This document shows positions 45,655 through 57,014 of a stretch of DNA of 64,000 bases, one piece after another. Made by a program: the position numbers and the translations under genes. Where the stretch lies: NCBI GenBank assembly GCA_039881045.1, contig JAYWVB010000002.1, positions 868,001 through 932,000 of the forward strand, read 5' to 3'. The notes under the pieces are model-generated. The model worked only from the letters and a program-made list of their open reading frames with translations, had not been told where the DNA came from and did not search any database. Numbering within the stretch: the first letter of the stretch is position 1; each line of letters opens with the position of its first letter. This DNA comes from Chaetomium olivaceum (lineage: Eukaryota > Ascomycota > Sordariomycetes > Sordariales > Chaetomiaceae).

Positions 45655-47442
45655 GGGGAGACATGTGGCGTTGGGATATGTAAACTAGACATTTGAAGGA
45701 CGGTGTACTACTATACATGTACGCATATATATACCCAAGGGGCATAGTAAAGGGATAGAGGGGCGGAAAACCATACAGGCAATACCACGGGGTTGCGGAT
45801 TTGACGCAGACGGATATCCCAACAGGCATTTCCGGACCAAAACTCATAATGTTCCAATCACGCGATATCTCTTTGCGTGTTCGGCAGGGTCCAAATCGAT
45901 ATCTCCTGTGTAGTTGGAGTTTTGTAATATGCATGTATGCGAAACCAGGGTCAAAGATATGGTTCACAAACAGACCAGGGGAAGTCGCGTGGGATCGGAT
46001 CTGGCCAGCTCCAGCTCCGCTGAGGAGGCAAGAGCTGTCACAAGACCAGCATATCCCGCCAATGGCGCTCAACAATGAGTCTGACTAGGGATGATGTTTT
46101 GAAACGACACGAGTCACGAGGTCCTCCTTCGTTCTTTTTGTTTTAAAGTTTCATTAGACCAGATGTGAGGATAAGGGGACCTGAAGCGGTGAGCAGGCAA
46201 CTTGCATTAGACTCCGGTCGAGCCCCGGCAAGACATGCGGGGGAATCCATCATACGGACCCGGTCGAATTATTCCTTAGGTGCCCTGTGAAGATGTCACA
46301 CGTCCAGTCTTCAGCCCGGCATCTTGCCACCCCGCAAGCCGTCACACACTCTCGCCTCTCGGAGACCATGAGCGCACTGGGTTGAGAAGGGACATGCGAC
46401 TGGCCGCCACAGCGAGAAACAACGGCGGGTGGCTTCTTCCAGATCTGACAGAACAGTAAATGGTGGGGTGTAAGTGACCCAATGGGACCAATCCTCTGTT
46501 GCACCGGACGCCACGGCGACCTTTGACTGGTTCCCGGGCAGGGCGGGCGAGGCGGCTTGGAATTTAGCGGGTCTCTGTATCGGGGCTCGGCCCTCTGGGA
46601 TCCTCCCTTCCCCAGGCTCCACCCTGCCCTGGCCCGTTTTGTATGTACCTTGGAGACTTTGAGGTCACGAAAAAGAGTTGAGTCGCCGCCAGGGCCACGA
46701 AAACCAAAAATATGTACATGTACGATGTACATACTTGGATATTATGAGGCGTTTTACGCACCCTTTCCGCCCGTCTCTTAATTGATACCCCTGCCACCGG
46801 GTTCATGATATGGTTCCCGTCGTGAAAACGGGCAGACCTCGACGGGGACCAGGGGAAGTCTCGCTCCACCATCGTTTTCTCCCCCGAGTCACTTTTTATT
46901 GACAATCCCGAAACCCCGTGTGCATTCACTCATCCCTTCCTCCCTCGACGGAAAGGCCGCCTTTGTTCTTTTTTTAGTGGTCGCTGGACTTGCGCCTTGA
47001 CCTCTCAGCTATCTCGAGCCAACTCCAAGTCTCCAACTACCTGCCCTGCTTTGCCGCGGTAGCTTCATCGTTACGATAGGTTGCGTCACAGTGTGGTAAC
47101 GCGTTCTCACGATTACCAGATCTCAAGACCAGGCTACTGGACGATAAAGGGATTTCTTTTTTCGTTGCATGCCTGCCCTGTCTTCCCGTTTTCTCCATCG
47201 GCCGTGCCTTTCAACATGCAGGCGACCAGCCACTGAAACTTCCAACAGCAGCAGGTTCCAGGTTTCATCCCGGTCACTTCTACAAGACCCTACTCCGACC
47301 GCTCAATTATCCGCATCCAGCCTTTCTTTTTATTTGAGCACCGCTAGTTTTATCAAGGGACCTCTTAACGATTATCCCTCACTTGATTCACATCTTTTTT
47401 CTCTCCCTCGCACATCAACATAACTATCAGCTCGGTTTCAGC
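45655..47442. other. Intergenic and leader region upstream of gde1
   Basis: About 1.8 kb without a main gene. It includes the likely gde1 promoter and leader. An ATG frame of 84 codons at 47169-47423 ends 19 bases before the gde1 ATG and is listed separately. Other frames overlap and look random. Confidence 0.45.
47169..47423 (+). promoter_or_regulatory. Candidate upstream ORF in the gde1 leader
   Basis: An ATG at 47169 opens 84 codons, Ser/Leu/Pro-rich, stopping at 47423 just before the gde1 start at 47443. If the transcript begins upstream of 47169, this uORF would limit gde1 translation. The transcription start is unknown, so this is only a possibility. Confidence 0.25.
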
Positions 47443-50400
47443 ATGAAGTTTGGTCGGAAGTGGGTACCACAGACTGATACACGACCATATGTCTCGTCGG
47501 AATCCCCAGTGACTGACCCGCGTGTGCAGTCTACCGCGGAATCAAGTCCCAGAATGGGCGGGCTCGTACATCAACTACAAGGGCCTCAAGAAACTTATCA
47601 AGGCCGGTGTCAGGGCAGCCCAGGAGGGAGAGCAGGTTGACTTGGCGGGTAGGCATCACCAAATCCGAGACCACCAGCTCGCTTATACACATCATGCATA
47701 TGTGGTACATACTAACTTCCCCTCCCAGAATTCTTCTTCGACCTTGATAGGAATTTGGAAGATGTGGACTCCTTCTACAACAAAAAGTTTGCCGACGCCT
47801 ACCGGAGGCTCAAAGTGCTCCAGGACAGATATGGCAGTTCGCCCGATGTTGTTGCGAATCTCGACGATGACGAGATTGAGGAGCTGATGGGCGCATTGCT
47901 CGAGTTGCGTAGCCAGCTGCGGAAACTGCAGTGGTTCGGTGAGATCAACCGCCGCGGGTTTGTCAAGATCACCAAGAAGCTCGACAAGAAGATCCCAAAC
48001 ACGGCAACGCAAACCACTACGCAACACCGCTACATCTCGACGAAAGTCGATCCCTGTCCGTTTGCCAAGGACACCAACATCGTGAGACTGCTGTCCGAAA
48101 TTAACAAGTGGATCTCGGTACTGGGTGATAGGCATCATATCGATGATGCCGGGTCGGAGAGGTCGACTCTCTCCCTCGGGCGGGCAACGGCGAAAGCTAT
48201 GCTTAGTGTCCCGTCCGGGTTATTGGACAAACTCGACCAAGCGATTCGGAAAGACGACGTGGCTGCTCTGACCGATGGTCTCGCGACCGGGAACCTCATG
48301 ATCCCGGAGCCTGCCGCGCAGAAGGTGCTGCTCAACGTGCTGCAGCGATCCATTTCCGCCCGGTCAAAGGGCTGCATTGCATATCTGCTGAACGCCATCA
48401 CGTCTCTCGACGAACCTGACGACATCAACGAGCGGAACTGCATTCACAGGCTGGTGATCCACATCGGCCGAACAAAAACGGTCTCGGCCCAGAACGAGGA
48501 AGACTCGAATTTGGCGACTTTTCCCTTCCCGGGCGCGGTGCAGTATGCTCAGAACTACCTCACCCCAGCGGCGTCGCCTCTTTCCGCCCCGAGAGTCTGT
48601 GGTCTGAAGGAGTCGGATATCCTCACCAAGGACGATGAGGCGGTCCAGACGCTGATGTACTTGTTGGAGGGTCTCCAACCAAGCCAGAGGGCAGCGCTGA
48701 AGGCAAAGGACGGCTTCGGCCGGATCCCCTTACATTATGCTGCTCAGTTCGGGTTTGTTGTGGTTTGCCAGATTCTGATGAAGAAGATGCAAGAATGGGG
48801 ACAATTTAATGTCGAAAACGGCATTGATGCTCCGGAGTGGCAGGACAAGGACGGCAACGCGCCCGTTCATCTCAGCGTCCTCGGCGGCCACCGTCTGACC
48901 ACCAAAGCCTTACTCCAAGGCGAGGATTGGCAGGGCGTGAGCGACAACAAGGCCGAACTGAGACGGGCCGTTTCCAAATCCAGTGCCGTCCTGGCCATTG
49001 CGACCAAGGCCAACTTCAAGCCAATCGTCGAGATGCTGGTGGAGGCAGGCGTGGACATTAACTGGCAAGACAAGCACGGCGAGACGGCGCTGCATATTGC
49101 CGCGCGGTTTGGCCATGACGAATGCGCCAAGGTTCTGCTCAAGGGAACGGAGGAGCAGAAGGCAAACTTGGAGCTGGTCGAGAATTCGTTTGCCTGGACA
49201 CCGCTGCACATAGCAGCCGTAGACGGTCACCCGTCTGTTGCGCAACTCCTGGTGGATGCCGGAGCTGATGTGAACAAGGTGGACTCTTCGGGTTGGTCAG
49301 CCAAGGAGCACGCGGCGTTGAGGGGACATCTCGTCATCGCACGCCTCCTGGCTGCGCATAGTAGGGATGAGGACGACACAGACCCAGCCAGCTCCGACGA
49401 TGAGAAGGTCATTCCAGAGCCCGTGGCTCGGGAGGTGACCTCTCTTGGTGATAGGAGATCGAATGGCGCCTCGCGCCCGGCAGAACCGGTCAAGTCGTTC
49501 GGGCACCGCTACCTCAGAGATGAGAGTTTGGTGCTTGTTAGTCTCGGTTCGATGGACATGCGGAAGAATGTCGAGGCCGTGACGCTAGACAAGGTGCCTC
49601 TCACCGAGGCCCACAATACGCAGCTCGATACGGCTCTCTCCATCGTCGTGTCGGCACAGGGCGCTACAGGCGAGCCGACCATCATTGATATGCCTGTGCA
49701 TGAGAACATCTCGACGGAGCCGATCGTTTTCACCACGGCCGATGCAACCAAAGTCAAGCTGCTGTTCGACATCGTCCCGACCTACTCGGGCAACAACGAC
49801 AACAAGGTCGGGCGTGGTGTCGCGCTGCTGTCTAGCGTGCGGTCGACGTTTGGCACCAAGCGGATGAGTCTACAAGGAGACCTCTGCGTCCCGATCGTGG
49901 GCGCCAACCTAGATGTCATCGGCACGGTCAACTTCAACTTCCTCGTCATTACACCCTTTTCTCACCCCAATATGGAGGTGACGGAACAGCAGACGTACTG
50001 GAAGAAGATGACGTCGACCATGGTGATCGGCCATCGTGGTTTGGGCAAAAACCTCGTCTCTAACCGGTCCTTGCAATTGGGTGAAAACACCGTCCCGTCT
50101 TTCATCGCGGCCGCCAACCTCGGCGCACAATACGTCGAGTTCGACGTGCAGCTCACCAAGGACCATGTGCCCGTCATCTACCACGACTTTCTCGTGAGCG
50201 AAACGGGCTTCGACGCGCCCGTCCATACCCTCACGCTCGAACAATTCCTGCATATCAACCCCGACTCCTCCCGTCACAAGGGCGGCAGCAGCAGCGGTGG
50301 CAGTGGTGACGACGGCCATTTTCCCGCACCCCAGCACAAACAGCTCAACAAGGCACGGAGTAACAGTCCGGGCCCGCGGCAGCGGTCTATGTCGATGGAC

Positions 50401-51306
50401 TGGCCGGCGGCGGGCCATCAGCATCTCAGCAAGCACCGCGACATGGATGAGCGGATGAAACACACCCGTGACTTCAAGGCTAAGGGCTTCAAGGCCAACT
50501 CGCGTGGTAACTTCATCCAGGCGCCGTTCGCGACGCTTGAGGACCTTTTCCGCAAACTCCCCACGTCGGTCGGCTTCAACATCGAGCTCAAGTACCCGAT
50601 GCTGCACGAGAGCGAGGAGCATGACATGGACACGTACGCCGTCGAAGTCAACTCTTTCTGCGACACCGTACTCGCCAAGGTCTATGACCATCTCGATCTC
50701 AACGCGGGCAATACGGCGGAGGGCGGGGCCAGGCATGTCATCTTCAGCTCCTTCAACCCGGACATCTGCCTGTGCCTGAGCTTCAAGCAGCCCAACATCC
50801 CCATCCTGTTCCTCACCGACGCCGGCACCAGCCCCGTCGGCGACATCCGCGCCAGCAGCCTGCAGGAGGCGATCCGGTTCGCGTCTCGCTGGAACTTGTT
50901 GGGCATCGTGAGCAACTCGGAGCCCTTCGTCAACTCCCCGCGCCTGGTCAAGGTCGTGAAACAGAATGGTCTGGTGTGCGTGAGTTATGGGGCGCTGAAT
51001 AATGAGCCCAAGCTGGTGCAGGTATGTCATCTTTTTGTGGTTTATTGTTTTGTATCTTGTTTGGCGGCTAACTAATGCAATGTACAGCGCCAAGTAAAGG
51101 AGGGCATCGACGCCGTCATTGTCGACAGCGTTCTGGCCATCCGGAAGGGTCTAACGGGCGGCCGGGAGGCCACGGCAACGGCAACAACAGCCACGAACGG
51201 GGACGCGCTTCGGGAGAAGGTGATGGAAGTAGCGGTCAGGAACGGAAATGGGAACGGGGTCAGCAATGGCGGCGGCGGCGGCGCAAGTACAGGGGCCGCG
51301 GAGTGA
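47443..51306 (+). CDS. gde1: Glycerophosphocholine phosphodiesterase Gde1 (SPX-ankyrin-GDPD)
   Basis: Gde1 hydrolyses glycerophosphocholine to choline and glycerol 3-phosphate in the cytoplasm; its SPX domain senses inositol pyrophosphates and thus phosphate status. Four exons, 47443-47459 (17 nt), 47530-47648, 47729-51021 and 51088-51306, splice in phase to 1215 residues. The SPX domain starts MKFGRNLPRNQVPEW and SYINYKGLKKLIKAG, with FFFDLDRNLEDVDSFYNKKF and LRKLQWFGEINRRGFVKITK, KLDKK. Ankyrin repeats follow (GRIPLHYAAQFGFVVVCQIL, GETALHIAARFGHDECAKVL, WTPLHIAAVDGHPSVAQLLV), then a linker and the GDPD domain with the HRGLG motif, ENTVPSFIAAANLGAQYVEF and DVQLTKDHVPVIYHDF, and NIELKYPM. The 17-nt first exon is easily missed. 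Phosphate-pathway regulation is expected from the family, not shown here. Confidence 0.95.
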
Positions 51307-52738
51307 GTCGTCTGATTTTTGGGGGAACAATCATTTTGTGATAGACGGCGATGGCGCAGAAGGGGAATGTGAGCGTTGCATTTTGGATTCACAAGGGGGC
51401 ATTTACGAATCCACGCGCTGCGCTGCGTGGTCGGTGGGAAGTCGGGGGCCGGAGACCGGAGACCGGAGGCTCTGACCGGGATGGGTGGATTCAACACCAC
51501 GGGGGCTCGCATACAGGACAGGACGCATCGCGAAAGAGGCGCGGTGTTTGATTAAACAAATAGAGCTATCATTTTCATCTTCTCTATATTTTACTGCCTG
51601 TGTGTATGTCATGTGGCAGGGAGACTTTGTCAGCGGTTCGATTCTCGGGCTCGTGCATCAATATCGAAACAGGCGCAAAGTGGCCGCGTGGGTAGGCGAT
51701 AGTTTGCTCGATGGGCTGCCTCCCGCGCACGCACTGTTAACCGTCCAACCCCGGCAAACCAATAGGATGCCAGACGCGTGAGCGACTGTGGCTAATGGCA
51801 TCATGGGCCCCCGATCGGGCAGCGAGGAGGACAAGCGGGCCAGCGACTTGCCTGCTCGCTTCATTCTTCATTCGGTGAATTGGATGTCCATGCTGGGGGC
51901 CGTCGGTCGGGGGGGAGGCGGGGGCTGAGTGTGTCTCGCTTGGGTTGGTCATTTCCTCCATGAGGAGGGAACTTATGTGAGACGGGCTTGCCCTTGTGAG
52001 GGGAGACCATGCGCGGTGGGCGGGTTTTGAGTCGTAATGTGGTTGCGCTATTGCTGGTCTACGGGGTACCTTACCGCATTTCGGTCGCCGGTGAAAGGCG
52101 GCGCTGTGACGGTGCTGGGAGGTGTCTGATAAGGGTTGGTTGCCCACTGATGTCAGTTCTCTGCTGAATGAAACTGGACTGACGGAAAGGTGCCGTCGTT
52201 TTGTCGTTGGCTCCCTCCCAAATTGTGAGACAGGGAGGATGGGGGAAAACAACGCGTTTTTCGGTGAGTTATGATGAATCTTATATCTATTGGGTGAGAT
52301 ATACGACTTGGTCATGGATGTGATTAGTCCTCCCCGCTCTTATTGCGTTTCCAGTCAATCAAGAAACATCTCATATCGGCGTGCTAGACCGACTTTAGCA
52401 AGGTAACCACGTAACGAAGATATTTTGTGCAACAGAGAATGTGATCGCCGTCCCTCCATGGCAAGAAACCCCTGTCCCGTTTGCAGAGCTGCCCCGCCCC
52501 CTCCAAAAACCAAGGTCCGCCCCGCGCCACACCCGGTTCAGCTCGCACCACCGCACCGCTCTACAGATTACCTACCTAGCAACCCTTACTCACCGAGTCA
52601 CGCTTCCGTAGCCGCCTTTTCCCTCTTTATCAGCACCGAACCGAAGTGAAGCACTGCGACAAAAACTTTACCTTCCCACAACCTCCTTTTTGGCACAACC
52701 ATTCAACGTTCAATCCAAACCATCGAACGAACCTCTCC
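51307..52738. other. Intergenic between gde1 and the WW-domain gene
   Basis: About 1.4 kb between two plus-strand genes. Short frames such as 51737-52315 (minus) have no recognisable product. One GGTTCGATTC stretch at 51635-51644 resembles a tRNA B box but lacks a matching A box and cloverleaf. Confidence 0.45.
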
Positions 52739-54065
52739 ATGGCAGGCCCTTCTTCTCCCGGCAGCGACGGGCCAACCTTCGGGCCTCCACCGCTCCCCGC
52801 GGGCTGGATTGCCCAGTGGGACGCCTCCTCCAAGAAGTACTATTTCGTCCAGCTGTCGACGGGCGCCTCGCAGTGGGAGACGCCCACCGAGGCCGCTCCC
52901 GTCGGCGGCACGCCCGCCGCGCGCAACGACCACCCCTACGGCGTGCCCCACGGCGTCAACAACGGCGCCGAGATCATCGTGCACCCGGACGGCAGCCGCA
53001 CCGCGAGGTATCCCGACGGCCGGCTCGAGCCTGTGCACCCGCGCGAAGACGAGTATGCGGGCGGCGGGACGAGGGGGATAGGTGGCGGAGATGGGGATAG
53101 GGGTCTTGGGGTATGTCGTCGCCTTCGCCGTTTCGGTTTTTTGTTTTTGTTTCTTTTTTGTTTGCATCCAACTTGATCAGTCTTTACCGCGTCGCCCCGT
53201 TCATTGGCGCTAACTTGTCGCTTGTTACAGTCGTTCCTCGGAAACACGCTCAGCTCGCTCGGCGGTAAACAAGGTGGTGGCAGTGGTGGTGGTGGTGGAG
53301 TTGCTGGACAGCTCATGTCCGGCCTCCTGTCTTCTGGCGGCTCTGGTGGACATGGCGGAGGCCACAGCAGCAGCGGTGGTGGTGGTGGCGGCCTCGGCGG
53401 GAAACTTGCCTCGCAGCTGGCTTCTAACCTGTTCTCTAGCAGCAAGCCGTCGTCGTCGCCCCAGAACTTCCATGGCGGACAGTCATCCGGACACTCTTCA
53501 GGTGGTGGCCTAGGCGGCATCGTCGGAGGCGTCGCCAATATGTTTGGCGGGAAACCCCACGGCTCGGTAAGGCTCCTAACCCACGGGTGTCATCACAGTC
53601 ATGCTAACAACGTCACAGGGCCAAAACAACTTTGGTTACTCGAATAACGGGCAAACGGGCGGCTACAGCGCACCGGCCCCACCAACTTCGTACCAGCCAC
53701 CGTCGCAGCCCGGAACCACCCCGTCTTTTCACGGTAGTACGTCTTCGTATCAATCTTCGGGTCAGCACCACGCCCCGCCATCACAATACACTTCGTCCTA
53801 CAGTACTACCGGCGGTCCATCGCCACACGGCCAAAGCTATGCCGCTCCGCCACATGGCCAGTCCCAGTACGGCCAGCCATCCTACGGTGCTCCTCCTCCT
53901 GCGCCCGCCGCCCCCTACGGTCAACACAGCCAACCGCATTACTCCCAGCCCCACTATTCCAGCGGGGGCTCCGGTAGCGGGCACTCTGGCTACCCTTCGC
54001 AACCGCAGTACGCCTCCGGCGGCGGACATCACCAGGGGTATGGCGGCAGCGGCCAATATCACTAG
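52739..54065 (+). CDS. WW-domain protein with Gly-rich and prion-like Tyr/Gln/Ser-rich tail
   Basis: Three exons, 52739-53110, 53231-53566 and 53619-54065, in phase, give 384 residues. Near the N-terminus is a WW domain (LPAGWIAQWDASSKKYYFVQ, then STGASQWETP) with both signature Trp and the central YYF, which would bind Pro-rich ligands. A short conserved block follows (GAEIIVHPDGSRTARYPDGR). Exon 2 is Gly/Ser-rich with short hydrophobic helices (GQLMSGLLSS, GGIVGGVANMFGG), and exon 3 is rich in Tyr, Gln, Ser, Gly and Pro (GQSQYGQPSYGAPP type), a composition typical of proteins that phase-separate. Similar WW plus low-complexity proteins are common in filamentous fungi, with no agreed function. 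Confidence 0.85.
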
Positions 54066-54116
54066 GAGGATGACAATGACCGGCTGCCTGAAGCTCCCAC
54101 TCACCTGAAGCCCGTC

Positions 54117-55016
54117 ATGACGCGAGGGCTAGCCGAGCAGGAGGGAGCGGTGACTTGGGAGGGGCATGAGGGGAGGGGGTGGGGATTGGATGGAGAAGAT
54201 AGCCATTATCAAATGCGAGAGAGAGAGAACTCGTTACCTCAACCCCTCACACAACGGGAGGCGCTGGCGACCTCCGAGGAAGGAGCAGCGTGGGAGGAAC
54301 GGCAGAAGAGAGGAGGTAGTTGTTGTTACTCGCGGCAGAGGGCTAGCCTGTCACCTCAGACCATGGCGCGACTCGGGCTAGCCGCGGCGCGGGTAATGTT
54401 CAAACAGAATGGCCAGTTTCGATTTCGGAAAAAGGAGGGCACATTGTCTCCAATCCGCCCCGAGCTTCAGCCCACCACGGTAGAGCAGCCGGTCAACCCA
54501 AGGGACACGGCGATGCGGGAGGGTAGTGTGGGTCAAATACAAAAGCCAGAAAGGCAAAGTAGTCCAGGTCACTCACTGGACCGCCTTCCTGAGGCTTCCA
54601 CTGTCGTAGGGTCTGTCGTGTCAGAGGTAGAGGCCCAGTTCTCTCAAGCCTCAACTTGGGTAGAGCCTATCGAGTCAAAGGGAGAGGACTATTATTCTCG
54701 GCCTTCTATTATCGTGGGATTTGCCAAGTTGGATGTGAAGGCGCGGTTCTCCCAGCCTTCTACAATCACGGACTTTGCCGAGTTGAACCAAATGACCTGG
54801 TCCTCGAGGGGCCCTGCTCGGACAGAGTCCGCCATGCCACAGGAGCCGGCGAACCAGAAAGCGCAGACTGCGGGTGCGTCGGAGGGGCGGGGGACAGCAG
54901 GCCAACAGCCCGAAGGGCGAAGGCATCTAGATCGCAATTTGGCTCGCTTGCGGGAGAGCGGTTTGTGCCCCCGGATTCCCGGCCAGCCGGAGCGTGCAAC
55001 GGTTGTTTCTCATTAG
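54117..55016 (+). CDS. Possible gene: hypothetical ORF with four 18-residue repeats
   Basis: An ATG frame of 299 codons starts 51 bp after the previous stop. I do not recognise it. It is charged and disordered, with no signal peptide or membrane segment. Four tandem 18-residue units at 54594-54809 share a pattern of Pro/Ala-Ser-Thr/Ile, two beta-branched residues, then an aromatic residue, Ser and Gln/Arg at the end. Overlapping frames of up to 142 codons also exist here, so this may be non-coding with a minisatellite. A run-on 3' UTR of the WW-domain gene is another explanation. Confidence 0.3.
   Translation: MTRGLAEQEGAVTWEGHEGRGWGLDGEDSHYQMRERENSLPQPLTQREALATSEEGAAWEERQKRGGSCCYSRQRASLSPQTMARLGLAAARVMFKQNGQFRFRKKEGTLSPIRPELQPTTVEQPVNPRDTAMREGSVGQIQKPERQSSPGHSLDRLPEASTVVGSVVSEVEAQFSQASTWVEPIESKGEDYYSRPSIIVGFAKLDVKARFSQPSTITDFAELNQMTWSSRGPARTESAMPQEPANQKAQTAGASEGRGTAGQQPEGRRHLDRNLARLRESGLCPRIPGQPERATVVSH
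54594..54809 (+). repeat. Four degenerate 54-bp tandem units (18 codons each)
   Basis: Units at 54594-54647, 54648-54701, 54702-54755 and 54756-54809 read ASTVVGSVVSEVEAQFSQ, ASTWVEPIESKGEDYYSR, PSIIVGFAKLDVKARFSQ and PSTITDFAELNQMTWSSR in one frame. The period is exactly 54 bp; DNA identity between units is modest. Confidence 0.65.
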
Positions 55017-55369
55017 TTACGGGACCGCCACTCCATGCCTCCACCACCAGGGGAACTATACCTCCAACCAAAGAAAGACGGTGAGCCGGCAGCGGAGTGT
55101 GGGGGGAAGAAGAGTGAAGATAAGAGAAAGGAGGGATGAAGGTCAAGAATAAGGGAGGTAACTAGGATCGGATAACCCCAAGCAATAGAATTTGGTCGCG
55201 ATGGCTTGTCAATTAGGTTCATTTTACATTTGTACGTTATACGTTAGTTACGCAATTATTTTGTCGTATCGAGCGGATAGAATATCCATCACCTCTTCTT
55301 GTCTCGAAAGTGAATGAAGCAGCATCACAACGAACACAGCTCTCTATCCCAACACAACCAACCTCCCTG

Positions 55370-55734
55370 TCACTCCATCACTGTCTCTTCTTGACCTCCT
55401 CCCGCCCACCAGCACCAGAACCAACACCACCACCACCCGCCACCACCACCGCCAATAGCAACCAACCCCCGAAGCCACCCCGCCGTCCACCCAGCCACGA
55501 GGAACGCCACAACGGCCACGCCAACAATGTAGCACGCCGTGCCGGCGAGGGAGCGCGGCAGCGCGTTGAGCAGGAAGGGGTCCAGGATGATGTCCACGTC
55601 GACGGGCGGCACGTCGCGCATCAGCGCCGCGTCGGTCGTGAAATAGTCGGCGGCCGCCGAGATGCGCAGGAGGAGCGTGGAGGCGGGCCGCTCGTTGTTG
55701 GTACTGCCGTCGTCGGCGTTGTTGCTGTCGTTGC

Positions 55735-55773
<39 letters not shown>

Positions 55774-56308
55774 CTCCTTTTGATGGGGTGGTGTTGGAGT
55801 CGGGGGGTGGTGGTTGTGGTTTTGCTTGTGAGGTCGCGTAGGCGTGTAGGGAGGTGATGAGTTCGGGGGTGGCCCATACTGTGGAGAGGGGGAAGGTGGT
55901 GAGCGTGAAGGCGGTTGGTTGCTGGGGGTGGGGAGGTTAGAAGGGTCGCGTCTTTACTACTACTGGGTACATTTGGTGTGAGGTGGTTTAGCTTACCGTG
56001 GCTGCCCAACAGACGCGCACTTCATAGCGCTGGTTGGGGGTGAGGTTGTCGAGGAGGAGCCATGTCACTGTCCCTTGGGGGTGGTCGGGGGAAGGGAACT
56101 GGGCGGGAAGCTGGGTCCGGAGAGTTCCGTTGGTGGGTGTGGTGGGTGTGAGGGTGTGCAGGCGGAAGTCGGAGAGGGTTGGGTGGGTGAGAGGGATGCT
56201 GACGGGTTCAGGGCCGAGGAAGATGGTCTTTTCTGTGTTGGCGAGGACGGAGGTGAAGAGGAGAAATAGAATGGAAAATACACGGAGCATCGCGGAGGCA
56301 GATGCCAT
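55370..56308 (-). CDS. Single-pass ER/secretory membrane protein, function unknown (apparent frameshift near C-terminus)
   Basis: Exon 1 (55997-56308) and exon 2 (55370-55921) flank an intron at 55922-55996 (donor GTAAGC, acceptor CCCAG). The product has a signal peptide (MASASAMLRVFSILFLLFTS then VLANTEKTI), a lumenal domain with TWLLLDNLTPNQRYEVRVCW, a poly-Asn tract, and a C-terminal membrane span (CYIVGVAVVAFLVAGWTAGW). I do not recognise a named family, though the layout is conserved-looking. As printed, the tail after the span is an odd Trp/Cys-rich run ending at 55370. Dropping one base from the C3 run at 55436-55438 gives a Gly-rich tail ending EEVKKRQ with a stop at 55378; KKRQ is a dilysine (KKXX) ER-retrieval signal. 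About 287 residues. Confidence 0.72.
55735..55771. repeat. TTG/CAA microsatellite inside the membrane-protein gene
   Basis: About twelve TTG units on the plus strand encode poly-Asn (AAC) on the minus strand. Length is likely to vary between strains. Confidence 0.85.
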
Positions 56309-57014
56309 TGTGGTTGTTATGGTGAGCCCACCTCTAGCATCTAAACTCCGTAGTATTGGAACCCGGTCAGGTCCGGGTTCGTGTAAGTCAATGATCCGGC
56401 TCCGGGTTCGGAATGCCCGCCGATGGTTGCCGGTGCTGGGCGGGTGGAACTGGTGGATGACGGATGGTTTGCAGCTGCGTTTGGCGAATCGCGGCATTGC
56501 ATTGCAGCCTACCTCCGTCCGGAGATAGTGGGGCCTGAATTGGCTGCCAGCCACTGAAGAGCGCCTAAAAGACAATCACATGCGAACAGTCGAGTCTTGG
56601 CTACCCCGGACCTGCTTGCCCGTTGCAGCAAGTGGGTGACGCAAAGGACCGAGGAACGAGCAAAGGACAGACCAGAATAGGAACCACCACTTCCGCTTCA
56701 TTCTGATTCCTGATTGCCAGGGCACGACAATATTCCCCTCCCGCGCAACGACTGCAAAACCATAGATTGACGGCCGGCAGGAGTAATTAGACTTGCACGA
56801 AGTGTTCACTTACTTTCCATCCCAACAATCCGGGAGCCATCACCCTCGCTGCCCACCAACTCAATCCGTCCCATCCCGCTCTCGCCGTACTACTCCTACT
56901 CTGTTCGACACCTCGACGCGCCGAGCCGAGCGGTTCTCCCGATGATCGCCGCCGTGCGGCCGTGATCCTTCCTCTTTTCCTACTTGCCGCCGTCTCCCGT
57001 CGCGACCACACGCA
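56309..57014. promoter_or_regulatory. Divergent promoter region of the membrane-protein gene and pxa2
   Basis: About 706 bp between two divergent start codons. The minus-strand frame is open upstream of 56308, but a signal peptide begins exactly at that ATG. No motif recognised. Confidence 0.45.

Noticed and set aside
51625..51660. tRNA gene suggested by a B-box-like GGTTCGATTC
   Set aside because: No A box at the right distance and no cloverleaf can be drawn from the flanks.
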